Shown here piece by piece: positions 57,680-64,000 of a stretch of 64,000 bases of DNA. Position 1 is the stretch's first letter, and the number at the start of each line of letters is the position of its first letter. Origin of the DNA: Verrucomicrobiota bacterium. Its GTDB lineage: Bacteria; Verrucomicrobiota; Verrucomicrobiia; Limisphaerales; Pedosphaeraceae. Position numbers and translations under genes: made by a program. The notes below the pieces were generated by a model, which saw only the letters and a list, made by a program, of their open reading frames with translations, had not been told where the DNA came from and made no database searches. Location: contig JAJPHR010000031.1 in assembly GCA_021325145.1 (NCBI GenBank), positions 112,262 to 176,261 of the forward strand, given 5' to 3'.

Positions 57680-57733
57680 CCACGGCAAGACAAGCGGCGA
57701 CGGAAACCGCGCAACGCGCCGTCCCCACCAGGC
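57680..57733. repeat. GC-rich repeat (GGCGACGG...CGCGCCGTCCCCACCAGGC)
   Basis: In the gap before paralog 3. AGCGGCGACGGAAACCGCGC and AACGCGCCGTCCCCACC resemble the block at 20773-20825 (TGGTAGGGACGGCGCGC and GCGACGG) in reverse orientation. Confidence 0.5.
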
Positions 57734-57779
57734 ATGAGATGCGCCCGATGAATGTCCGGGTTCGAGGTTTTCAGGGAGT

Positions 57780-59387
57780 ATGACTGTTGTGCCAATCGTG
57801 GAAAGGGAACTGCGGATGCAGGCGCGGTTGCTGTTCACTTATTGGCTGCGAGTGCTGGGCGCGGGCGTGTTGCTGGCAACTTCGGTGTTTTTCGGGGCGG
57901 ATGAAGGGTTCGGTTTCGAGTCAGGCAGCCAACTTTTTGGCCACCTGAACGCCGCGCTATTTTGGTCGATTTGGCTGCTGGTGCCGGTGCTGCCGGCTGA
58001 TTGCATCAGCCGGGAAAAGCGGGAGGGCACGCTTGGGCTGTTGTTCCTGACGCCGTTGCGCGGCAGCGACATCGTGCTGGCCAAGGGATTCGTCCATGGG
58101 TTGCGCGCCTTGACGCTTTGGCTGGCAGTACTGCCGATCTTGATGATCCCCTTCCCGCTTGGAGGGCTTACCTGGAAGGAGGCGGCGCTGGCGACCACTA
58201 CAGACTTCAGTTGCCTCTGCTGGGCGCTGGCCGCGGGAATTCTGGCTTCGGCCATGGCGAAAACATGGGCGCGTTCCGTTGTGCTGGCGTATCTGTTCGG
58301 GGTTTGCTGCTTCCTGGCTTTTGCATATTTTCACGGCGCAATCCTTGCCCCGCTGCGCTTCGGCCCATTCTATCAATACGTCGTGGAACCCCATCATCAG
58401 CTACTGTGGATGGGGCTTTTGGGAAGCAGGAATCCCGGCTGGTTGTTGAGCGTAATCCCGGTTAACGAGCATGGTCAACTGTTGAAGGCTGATGCCATGA
58501 CTGCCGCCGCTTCGGTGCTCGTCTTGTTGGCAGTCATTATAATTGCCGCGCGGCGCTTGGAAACAAGCTGGCAGGAGCGTCCGCCCTCGGTCTGGCGGCT
58601 TCGGTGGGAGCGAACGATGTGCACGCCGGTGTTATGGGTCGGTTTCTTTCGGCGCTGGTTGCGGCGCAAGTTGGAACGCAACCCCATCGGGTGGCTGGAA
58701 CAGCGGACGTGGTCGGGACGGCTGGTAACCTGGGGCTGGTTTGCGGTGATGGTTTCGCTTTACAGCGTGGCTTTCACGGGTCCCGGCATTGGCCGGGCAT
58801 TTCAGGCGTTGCAGAATCTCATGGCCTGGCTGCTGATCGTGAGCCTGGCGGCGAGCGCGGCGGGCAGCTTCCGGCGCGAGCGGGAAACGGGCGTGCTGGA
58901 ATTGCTGTTGGTTTCGCCGTTGTCGGAAACGCAAATCATTCACGGACGGCTGAAGGGCTTGTGGGGCCAGTTTTTACCGGCCTTGGTGATGCTGCTCAGC
59001 GTCTGGATTTATTTTGCGCGCTTCTTCGCGTGGCAGCAGAATCTTCGACAAATCGAATTTTGCGTGACTTCCTTTCTGAGCCTGCCGGTCATCGGGCTTT
59101 ATTTCTCGTTGCGGCAAAGCAATTTCATCAGCGCCGCCCTGTACACGATCTTTTTCGGGCTGGTTGTTCCGACGGGATTGCCGATGATCCTGATGACTCT
59201 CGTGGATATCAGTCCTTACCGTTTCATTGGAGCCGGCGATGCACTGCAATTCCTGCACTTGGTTGTCCGCTTAACTCAGTCCCAGGGAATGGCAATATCG
59301 CTACAGATTGGATTAGCGGCGTATTTCGGGAGGCGGTTGAACCGCGATCTGGCGAGGCGCAATTTTGCCTTCAGCCACTCGGCGTAA
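57780..59387 (+). CDS. ABC-2 type transporter permease, paralog 3
   Basis: 535 residues. Opening TVVPIVERELRMQARLLFTY, then WLRVLGAGVLLATSVFFGAD. The core is SREKREGTLGLLFLTPLRGS, DIVLAKGFVHGLRALTLWLA: it keeps the EKREGTLGLLFLT motif but diverges after it, so it is the most distant of the four. The second half has FRRERETGVLELLLVSPLSE, TQIIHGRLKGLWGQFLPALV. Helices are spaced as in the others, ending RRLNRDLARRNFAFSHSA. The ATG at 57780 follows the repeat-filled gap directly. Confidence 0.83.
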   Translation: MTVVPIVERELRMQARLLFTYWLRVLGAGVLLATSVFFGADEGFGFESGSQLFGHLNAALFWSIWLLVPVLPADCISREKREGTLGLLFLTPLRGSDIVLAKGFVHGLRALTLWLAVLPILMIPFPLGGLTWKEAALATTTDFSCLCWALAAGILASAMAKTWARSVVLAYLFGVCCFLAFAYFHGAILAPLRFGPFYQYVVEPHHQLLWMGLLGSRNPGWLLSVIPVNEHGQLLKADAMTAAASVLVLLAVIIIAARRLETSWQERPPSVWRLRWERTMCTPVLWVGFFRRWLRRKLERNPIGWLEQRTWSGRLVTWGWFAVMVSLYSVAFTGPGIGRAFQALQNLMAWLLIVSLAASAAGSFRRERETGVLELLLVSPLSETQIIHGRLKGLWGQFLPALVMLLSVWIYFARFFAWQQNLRQIEFCVTSFLSLPVIGLYFSLRQSNFISAALYTIFFGLVVPTGLPMILMTLVDISPYRFIGAGDALQFLHLVVRLTQSQGMAISLQIGLAAYFGRRLNRDLARRNFAFSHSA

Positions 59388-60211
59388 CGGAATAGGAAGT
59401 GAATTTCTCGTTCGGAGGGCGGGCAGTCCTCCGCACGCCGTTGGCGCGCACGGAGTGACGTGCCCTACCAGGCTGGACTTTTATTCGAAGGGCGCGTTGC
59501 CCGTTCCGCCGGGCAGGCTGCCTAGCGAGGCAGACGGGCCGCTTGTGCCACTCGGGCCTGAGGTTCGGACACGCCGGGCTGATTCTCACCCTTGTCTTAC
59601 CCCCCACCCCGCTTCTGGATACATCTGAATAAATATGTTGACAATCTTCGAGTCCTGAGCGAGGATACGGATGCATGAAGCCCGCGCGCGGAGCGCGGGC
59701 AACCGACCGAACCGAAAACCAACGCCCGAAGCCCCCGGAAGCCAAAACCCACAATCGATTGCGCCGCCGCCAATGCAGCTCCGAAGCCTTTCGCGAGCAG
59801 GCACAAGGCTTCTGCCAAAACAGGGCGGCGCGGCCCGCGGAAGTGGAATTAAATCTCCATGAGAAAATAAAGGCAAATTAAAGTAAATTAAACCAAATTA
59901 AACCTCTTTTTTTCGCGGTGCCCAGTTTCGCGTTGCACAAGTCCCGGGCGCAACGGGCCACGAAGGACGCAGAGCGCTCCATTTAACTGGAACCCTTGAG
60001 ACAAATTTCAGAACTTACGCCCGCCTCCACCCCAACCCTCCCCAGGGAGAAGACGCCCACCTGCCTGGTAAAACCGCACCTCGCAGTTGGATGCGCCGCA
60101 TTTTGTAACATTTATTTTGCACCTCTGCTTGGTGGTTGAGGATGCGCTGATTGACAGGGAGGCGATAAAATTTGAGAATCGATTTCGTTGAATGGGTTAT
60201 ATCATTGAGGC
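59388..60211. other. 824-bp intergenic region with several repeats
   Basis: No convincing gene. It holds the GGGCGGGCAGTCC hairpin block at 59415-59471 with ACGGAGTGACG; a GCCCGCGCGC-GGA-GCGCGGGC hairpin at about 59687-59702; the second AT-rich decamer array at 59865-59904; and CCCCAACCCTCCCCAGGGAG near 60032-60051. It is the longest gap in the ABC cluster and separates paralog 4 from the other three. Confidence 0.6.
59865..59904 (-). repeat. second AT-rich decamer array (inverted copy)
   Basis: AAATAAAGGC, AAATTAAAGT, AAATTAAACC, AAATTAAACC in strict 10-bp register. On the reverse strand this reads GGTTTAATTT twice, then ACTTTAATTT and GCCTTTATTT, preceded by CGAAAAAAAGA. It is the inverted counterpart of the array at 20393-20442. 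Confidence 0.8.
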
Positions 60212-61891
60212 ATGACGTTTCTCCCCATAGTGGGCCGGGAGTTGCGGGTGGCTGCCCGACGCCAAGGCACGTACTGGTCGCGGGCAGTGACCGCGCTGGG
60301 AGCGATTATCATCGGCGGGTTCATGCAGATAGTGAACCGCAGCGATGCGCCGTACGAATTCGGGCGGAACCTGTTCGAGGCGCTTTCGTGGATCTCGATT
60401 TTTTATTGTTTGTTCTCCGGCGTCCGGGCCACGGCGGATTGTTTGAGCGAGGAGAAGCGCGAAGGGACCCTGGGGCTGCTGTTCCTGACCGATCTCAAGG
60501 GTTACGACGTGGTGTTTGGAAAGCTGGCGGCGACGTCGCTCGGGGCCTTTTACGGGTTGCTGGCGATTTTTCCGGTGCTGGCGGTGCCGTTGCTGATGGG
60601 CGGCATCACGAACCAGGAATTTTGGCGGATGGCGCTGGTGCTGGTGAATACGTTCGTGTTTTCGCTGGCGGTGGGGATGTTTGTTTCCTCGGTAAGCAAG
60701 TCGTCGCGGAAGGCCATGGCGGGCACCTTCTTGTTGATACTGCTGTTTACTGCCGTCGCGCCCGGGTTGGTGGAATGGGTGCCGGTCCTGTCACGGGTCC
60801 ACGGGCTGGAAAACGCCGTGTTCCTGGTTTGGCCGTTCTCGCCTTTTCGGTTGAGTTTCGATGCGGCGTACAGGGCAGACCCGCATTCTTTTTGGACGTC
60901 GTGCGAGCTGATTCATGGTTTGGCCTGGTTGTTTCTGATCCTGGCCAGCCTGATCACGCCGCGCTCATGGCAGGACAAACCTTCGGGGGGCGCGAGGACA
61001 CGGTGGCGGGATGTTTGGCATCAGTGGAACTACGGTGGCGCAGCGGAACGCCACGCCTTCCGCAGGCGGCTGCTGGACATCAATGCGTTCTACTGGCTGG
61101 CGAGCCGGGCGCGGCTCAAACCGGCGCATGTGTGGGCGTTTCTTGGAATCGCCGCCTGCTTTTGGGCCTGGGGTTGCGTGGAACTGGGCCGTGATTGGTT
61201 CAACGATGGAACCTATGTCATTACCGCCCTGGTCATCAATACCGGCCTCAAGTTATGGGTGGCGTCGGAAGCGGGACACCGATTGGGCGAGGACCGCAAG
61301 ATCGGCTCGCTTGAACTGCTGCTTTCCACGCCGTTGAACGTGCCGGACATCCTGCGCGGCCAACTCCTCGCGCTGGGGCGGCAGTTCCTGGCGCCGGTGC
61401 TGGCGGTGTTGGGGGTCGAACTGACCTTTATGCTGGTTTCGTTGCGTGATCAATCCTACCGGGTTGATACCGCCTATGTCGCATTCTGGGTTTTGTCCAT
61501 GCTCATGCTGGTGATCGATCTAGTGGCATTGAGCTGGGTGGGAATGTGGGTGGCGCTCACCACCCGCCATCCGAACCAGGCGACGAGCATTACGGTGGCG
61601 CGATTGCTGGTGCTGCCGTGGGTGATTCTTATCGCCTTCGCAGTACTGTTAAGCGTGATAAGCGTCAACGGATCGTCGTCCGACGAGATGATGAATATTT
61701 TGCTTGGGTTGTGGTTTGGGCTTGGGACGGTGGCGGACATCGCCTTCGCATTGAGCGCGCGCGCGAATCTGCGAACGGCGTTCCGCGTGGTCGCCACGCA
61801 GCGGTTTACGCCGGGACGCCCTCAACCGGGACCACGGCCCAAGCAAGATGCCGCGCCAAGCCTGCCGCCAGTGGGCGCGGAAATCACCTGA
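60212..61891 (+). CDS. ABC-2 type transporter permease, paralog 4
   Basis: 559 residues. Opening TFLPIVGRELRVAARRQGTY, with Gly for the usual Glu before RELR, then WSRAVTALGAIIIGGFMQIV. The core SEEKREGTLGLLFLTDLKGY, DVVFGKLAATSLGAFYGLLA and LVNTFVFSLAVGMFVSSVSK follow. The second half has RLGEDRKIGSLELLLSTPLN, VPDILRGQLLALGRQFLAP. About twelve helices in total. It lies 824 bp beyond paralog 3, so it may have its own promoter. A likely partner of the single ATPase, but this is positional inference. Confidence 0.85.
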   Translation: MTFLPIVGRELRVAARRQGTYWSRAVTALGAIIIGGFMQIVNRSDAPYEFGRNLFEALSWISIFYCLFSGVRATADCLSEEKREGTLGLLFLTDLKGYDVVFGKLAATSLGAFYGLLAIFPVLAVPLLMGGITNQEFWRMALVLVNTFVFSLAVGMFVSSVSKSSRKAMAGTFLLILLFTAVAPGLVEWVPVLSRVHGLENAVFLVWPFSPFRLSFDAAYRADPHSFWTSCELIHGLAWLFLILASLITPRSWQDKPSGGARTRWRDVWHQWNYGGAAERHAFRRRLLDINAFYWLASRARLKPAHVWAFLGIAACFWAWGCVELGRDWFNDGTYVITALVINTGLKLWVASEAGHRLGEDRKIGSLELLLSTPLNVPDILRGQLLALGRQFLAPVLAVLGVELTFMLVSLRDQSYRVDTAYVAFWVLSMLMLVIDLVALSWVGMWVALTTRHPNQATSITVARLLVLPWVILIAFAVLLSVISVNGSSSDEMMNILLGLWFGLGTVADIAFALSARANLRTAFRVVATQRFTPGRPQPGPRPKQDAAPSLPPVGAEIT

Positions 61892-61985
61892 AACGACCCA
61901 AGCTTTTCCATACACAAGAACATGGATAAGTGCGCCCTTGAACACCTGTGCGGTGCGCGCGGGAGTGCGCGCCCCACCCACGCGA

Positions 61986-62040
61986 TGGCAGGGCGGGCAG
62001 TCCTCACGGCCGCTTGCTCTTTTGAGGAGCGCGCTGCCGG
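61986..62040. repeat. GGCAGGGCGGGCAGTCC repeat
   Basis: GGCAGGGCGGGCAGTCCTCA then TGAGGAGCGCGCTGCC: another member of the hairpin family at 7532, 12933, 29398 and 59415, here with a diverged right arm. It is followed at 62109-62125 by a small perfect hairpin GCCCGG-GATAT-CCGGGC upstream of the tRNA. Confidence 0.6.
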
Positions 62041-62141
62041 ACAATCGGGCGGGCGGGAATCGTCCGCCAGAGTCGCCCGGCGCAGAAAGCAGGAGATTTT
62101 TCTTGAGTGCCCGGGATATCCGGGCTTCATTAGTGCGGGCT

Positions 62142-62231
62142 GGAGAGATGGCTGAGTGGCCTAAAGCGCAGGTTTGCTAAACCTGTGATGGAGCAATCCA
62201 TCCGAGGGTTCGAATCCCTCTCTCTCCGCCA
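62142..62231 (+). tRNA. tRNA-Ser (anticodon GCT)
   Basis: 90 nt with a complete cloverleaf. Acceptor GGAGAGA pairs with TCTCTCC; anticodon arm CAGGT-TTGCTAA-ACCTG with anticodon GCT at 62176-62178; long class II variable arm GATGG-AGCAAT-CCATC; T arm GAGGG-TTCGAAT-CCCTC. The discriminator is G and CCA is encoded. It decodes AGC/AGU serine codons. A decayed serine recombinase begins just past its 3' end. Confidence 0.96.
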
Positions 62232-62239
62232 TGTTGAGA

Positions 62240-62745
62240 TTGGAGATGAAATCGACGAAAACTCATTTGAGGTGCTGGAGGCAGAAGTGAATTCTGATGC
62301 GATTTTCCAGGGGTTTGTGAACTCCACGGAAACGGTTTGGTCACGCATTTGAAAGTTCGAACCGTGTTTTTCAGGAAATCCCGTTTTTCTTCGGGTGTGC
62401 CTTGCGAGTTCAATAAAATGGCCTGTTTAAGCGCATTTAAGACGGTTTCCACTGGTTCGAACCTGTTGGTTGAGTCCGTTTCCATGGCCCCCAGCTTTTC
62501 CTTGATTTGGATCTTTTGGTTGAGCAGGGACTGCTTCTTGGGAGCATACTCGTCCTAGCCAATCTGCTTGGCCAGTACCATGTCCAGAAGCGTGTCTAGC
62601 TTTGCTTCGTATTGGATGATGCCGCTCTTTAACCCGCTAATCTGGGCCTGTCTCGCCTCATTCCAGGCCGCCAGCTCTGTTTCCAGTTCGGCAAACGAGC
62701 GGTCGAGCCAGTCGGCGGGAACGGCCAGTTTAAATATCCTGATCC
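62240..62745 (-). pseudogene. decayed large serine recombinase (C-terminal part)
   Basis: Minus-strand translation gives ADWLDRSFAELETELAAWNE, LKSGIIQYEAKLDTLLDMVL, then a TAG at 62555-62557 in the middle of the coiled coil, DEYAPKKQSLLNQKIQIKEK, VETVLNALKQAILLNSQGTP and EEKRDFLKNTV. A one-base shift near 62350 is needed to reach RDQTVSVEFTNPWKIASEF. This matches the coiled-coil and C-terminal end of large serine recombinases (LLDM...I..DEY..KK..L..K..., GTPEEKR.LL, VEF..P..IL). The N-terminal catalytic domain is gone. Its end lies about 10 bp from the tRNA-Ser 3' end, which points to a degraded integrated element. Confidence 0.7.
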
Positions 62746-62766
62746 CGGCTGTATTTAGAGTCGGCG

Positions 62767-63099
62767 TTGATTTCAGCGCCGCCGCCGACCGTGGTGGTGC
62801 CAGCGGCTCCGGGGCCGGGTTATGTCTGGCAACCGGGCGATTGGTCTTTACAAGGCGGTGCTTGGGTGTGGGTCCCCAGTCATAACCACCGTTTGCTTCA
62901 CAGAAACCTCGATGAACGCTTCATTGCTCACCTCACCCGTCGATATATTCTCACGATCACCCTCTACTTTATAGCATTCTTAGTCTCCATCTGGCACGGT
63001 TTGGCAGGTTTGACGCTTTGTGTTGGTTTGACCATAGTGTACCTGCTTCCCTCCAGAAAGCCTGTGTTCCGACAGGGAACTCTCGAAGAAACAGGTTAA
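62767..63099 (+). pseudogene. chimeric remnant ORF (YXWxPG segment plus TMEM175-like tail)
   Basis: The first 38 residues (PPPTVVVPAAPGPGYVWQPG, DWSLQGGAWVWVPSHNH) look like one YxWxPGxW/WxxGxW exported-protein repeat without its signal peptide. The rest (DERFIAHLTRRYILTITLYF, IAFLVSIWHGLAGLTLCVGL, TIVYLLP) resembles the last helices of DUF1211/TMEM175-type channels. The two parts are not normally joined, so this is probably a fusion of two gene fragments at an old junction beside the recombinase relic. It may not be expressed. Confidence 0.45.
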
Positions 63100-63222
63100 T
63101 CCGATCATCTGTCCCCATCGTGATGTTTTGGATATCAAATTTTACAAAAAAAGTTGAAATATCTCTCCAACCCGCTGAAGGTACCTATAAGGGAAAAACA
63201 AGAAAAAAGAGGAGGCAGTAAA

Positions 63223-63783
63223 TTGAAAAACGAAATCAGCCGCATACCCGGATCAAAACTCACCCTTCCTGTCGCCGGTCGCGACCACATTCAAGGACCA
63301 ATCGATGCGCCCATGACTCTGCTTGAGTATGGTGATTATGAATGCCCTTTTTGTGGTGCCGCCTACCCGATTGTCAAAGCGATTCAGCAAAATTTGGGAG
63401 ATGATTTGTGCTTCGCTTTCCGAAACTTTCCACTCGCGAACATGCATCCGCATGCTGAACATGCGGTCGAGGCCGCGGAAGCCGCCGGCGCGCAAGGGCA
63501 CTTTTGGGAGATGCACGACACCTTGTATGAAAACCAATACGCTTTGGAGGATGCGCACCTCGCGAAATATGCCGCAGAACTGGGTCTCGACGTTCCACGC
63601 TTGATTAGGGAGGTTGAGTCCGGAGCTCATCGCGGACGCATCCGGGAAGATTTTAGGGCCGGGGTCAGGAGTGGTGTAAACGGCACGCCCAGCTTCTTCG
63701 TTAATGGCGTGCGACACGATGCCGGCTACGACTATGACACTCTGTTAGCCGCCCTGCTCGAATCAGCGCCGCGACATGCCTAG
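63223..63783 (+). CDS. DsbA-family thioredoxin-fold protein
   Basis: 186 residues from TTG 63223, chosen because a strong Shine-Dalgarno (AGAGGAGGCAG) lies 5-8 bases before it; an upstream ATG frame has no such site. Motifs: DAPMTLLEYGDYECPFCGAA (CPFC redox pair, Cys41 and Cys44), AFRNFPLANMHPHAEHAVEA, AEAAGAQGHFWEMHDTLYEN, and GVRSGVNGTPSFFVNGVRHD (cis-Pro loop). This is the DsbA/FrnE-like group also fused to NhaA-type proteins. No signal peptide is present, so a cytoplasmic location is predicted. The downstream gene starts 19 bases later. Confidence 0.88.
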   Translation: MKNEISRIPGSKLTLPVAGRDHIQGPIDAPMTLLEYGDYECPFCGAAYPIVKAIQQNLGDDLCFAFRNFPLANMHPHAEHAVEAAEAAGAQGHFWEMHDTLYENQYALEDAHLAKYAAELGLDVPRLIREVESGAHRGRIREDFRAGVRSGVNGTPSFFVNGVRHDAGYDYDTLLAALLESAPRHA

Positions 63784-63801
63784 ACAACGGCTGGCATTTC
63801 C

Positions 63802-64000
63802 ATGAAATCTCACCCAACAGCATTTTCCAACATCGAAGCTGCCTGTCCCAAGCTCGACGACGCACAAATCCGGGAATTGGCCAGGATTGCCAGGTGCAAA
63901 GAGTTTCACGCAGGAGAGACCCTGCTGGCTGCAGGTGAACGCGAATTCAAATTCTTCGTGATCAAAGAGGGTGAAGTCGCCATAGTTGATCCTACTTCCG
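63802..64000 (+). CDS. cyclic nucleotide-binding domain protein, truncated by window end
   Basis: 66 residues are visible. FSNIEAACPKLDDAQIRELA, RIARCKEFHAGETLLAAGER and FKFFVIKEGEVAIVDPTS form the start of a CRP-type cNMP-binding domain (hydrophobic first strand, then f..Ge.l...G.....f.ik.GeV.i.). The sequence 'FFVIKEGEVAIVD' is like the N-terminal domain of cNMP-binding/thioredoxin-reductase fusion proteins. With the DsbA-like gene 19 bp upstream, a redox role is plausible but not shown: the rest of the gene is outside the window. Confidence 0.75.
   Translation, partial: MKSHPTAFSNIEAACPKLDDAQIRELARIARCKEFHAGETLLAAGEREFKFFVIKEGEVAIVDPTS

Noticed and set aside
60172..61194. 340-residue alternative frame over permease paralog 4
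   Set aside because: Shadow frame; the 60212 frame has the conserved permease motifs.
62130..62240. Peptide WRRERDSNPR and related minus-strand frame
   Set aside because: Translation of the reverse strand of tRNA-Ser; a familiar artefact.

Overview
The window is GC-rich bacterial chromosome. It most resembles Verrucomicrobiota (Pedosphaera/Limisphaerales-like). That placement is inferred from gene content: Tat-exported Gfo/Idh/MocA oxidoreductases, a secreted PQQ-type beta-propeller protein beginning DWTQFRGPS, GspG-like and H-X9-DG pseudopilins, HEWGTFTSF-type secreted proteins, and a very high load of short palindromic intergenic repeats. No sequence search was possible, so all family names rest on motifs and remembered family architecture.

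Layout. 1-4.3 kb: small hypothetical, secreted beta-propeller, pseudopilin, M50 membrane protease with zinc ribbons, orphan ParA-type ATPase. 4.5-9.1 kb: ribosome hibernation factor, amidohydrolase, then biotin genes bioF and bioA. 9.1-12.1 kb: DUF485 protein plus an enlarged acetate-type sodium:solute symporter. 12.2-14.0 kb: rpmI-rplT-pheS without infC or pheT beside them. 14.1-20.2 kb: pseudopilin, DUF2147 protein, DUF151 nuclease, holA, STAS protein, and secreted or membrane proteins. 20.9-29.2 kb: cimA, valS, transglutaminase-like protein, inositol monophosphatase, Gfo/Idh/MocA oxidoreductase. 29.5-35.1 kb: two secreted proteins of unknown role followed by a histidine kinase/response regulator pair. 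35.2-41.5 kb: DUF4337 protein, trxB, methyltransferase, APC permease, OB-fold protein, second Tat oxidoreductase. 41.6-50.0 kb: a Pls/PosA-type single-module NRPS, a UvrD/PcrA helicase and a PAS histidine kinase. 50.6-61.9 kb: a large membrane-anchored secreted protein, one ABC ATPase and four tandem paralogous ABC-2 permeases. 62.1-64.0 kb: tRNA-Ser(GCT), a decayed serine recombinase, a chimeric ORF, a DsbA-like protein and the start of a cyclic-nucleotide-binding protein.

Two things stand out. First, the NRPS-like synthetase (41638-45762) has the A-PCP-(TM pair plus hexapeptide domain)x3 plan of poly-epsilon-lysine synthetases, and its specificity residues read DAESIGTVIK, close to the lysine code as I remember it. 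Second, short palindromic elements occur both between genes and inside genes. An 87-bp element with perfect 22-bp inverted ends and a separate 72-bp element both sit in frame inside the synthetase. A 111-bp segment ending in a related sequence adds 37 residues to BioA next to its active site. The same 72-bp family lies between genes at 11.6 and 35.1 kb. This resembles the protein-inserted palindromes of Rickettsia (RPE), in a different lineage.

Other repeats include an inverted pair of AT-rich decamer arrays 39 kb apart, several hairpin families, and tandem ATTGAGC-type spacers between the ABC permease genes.
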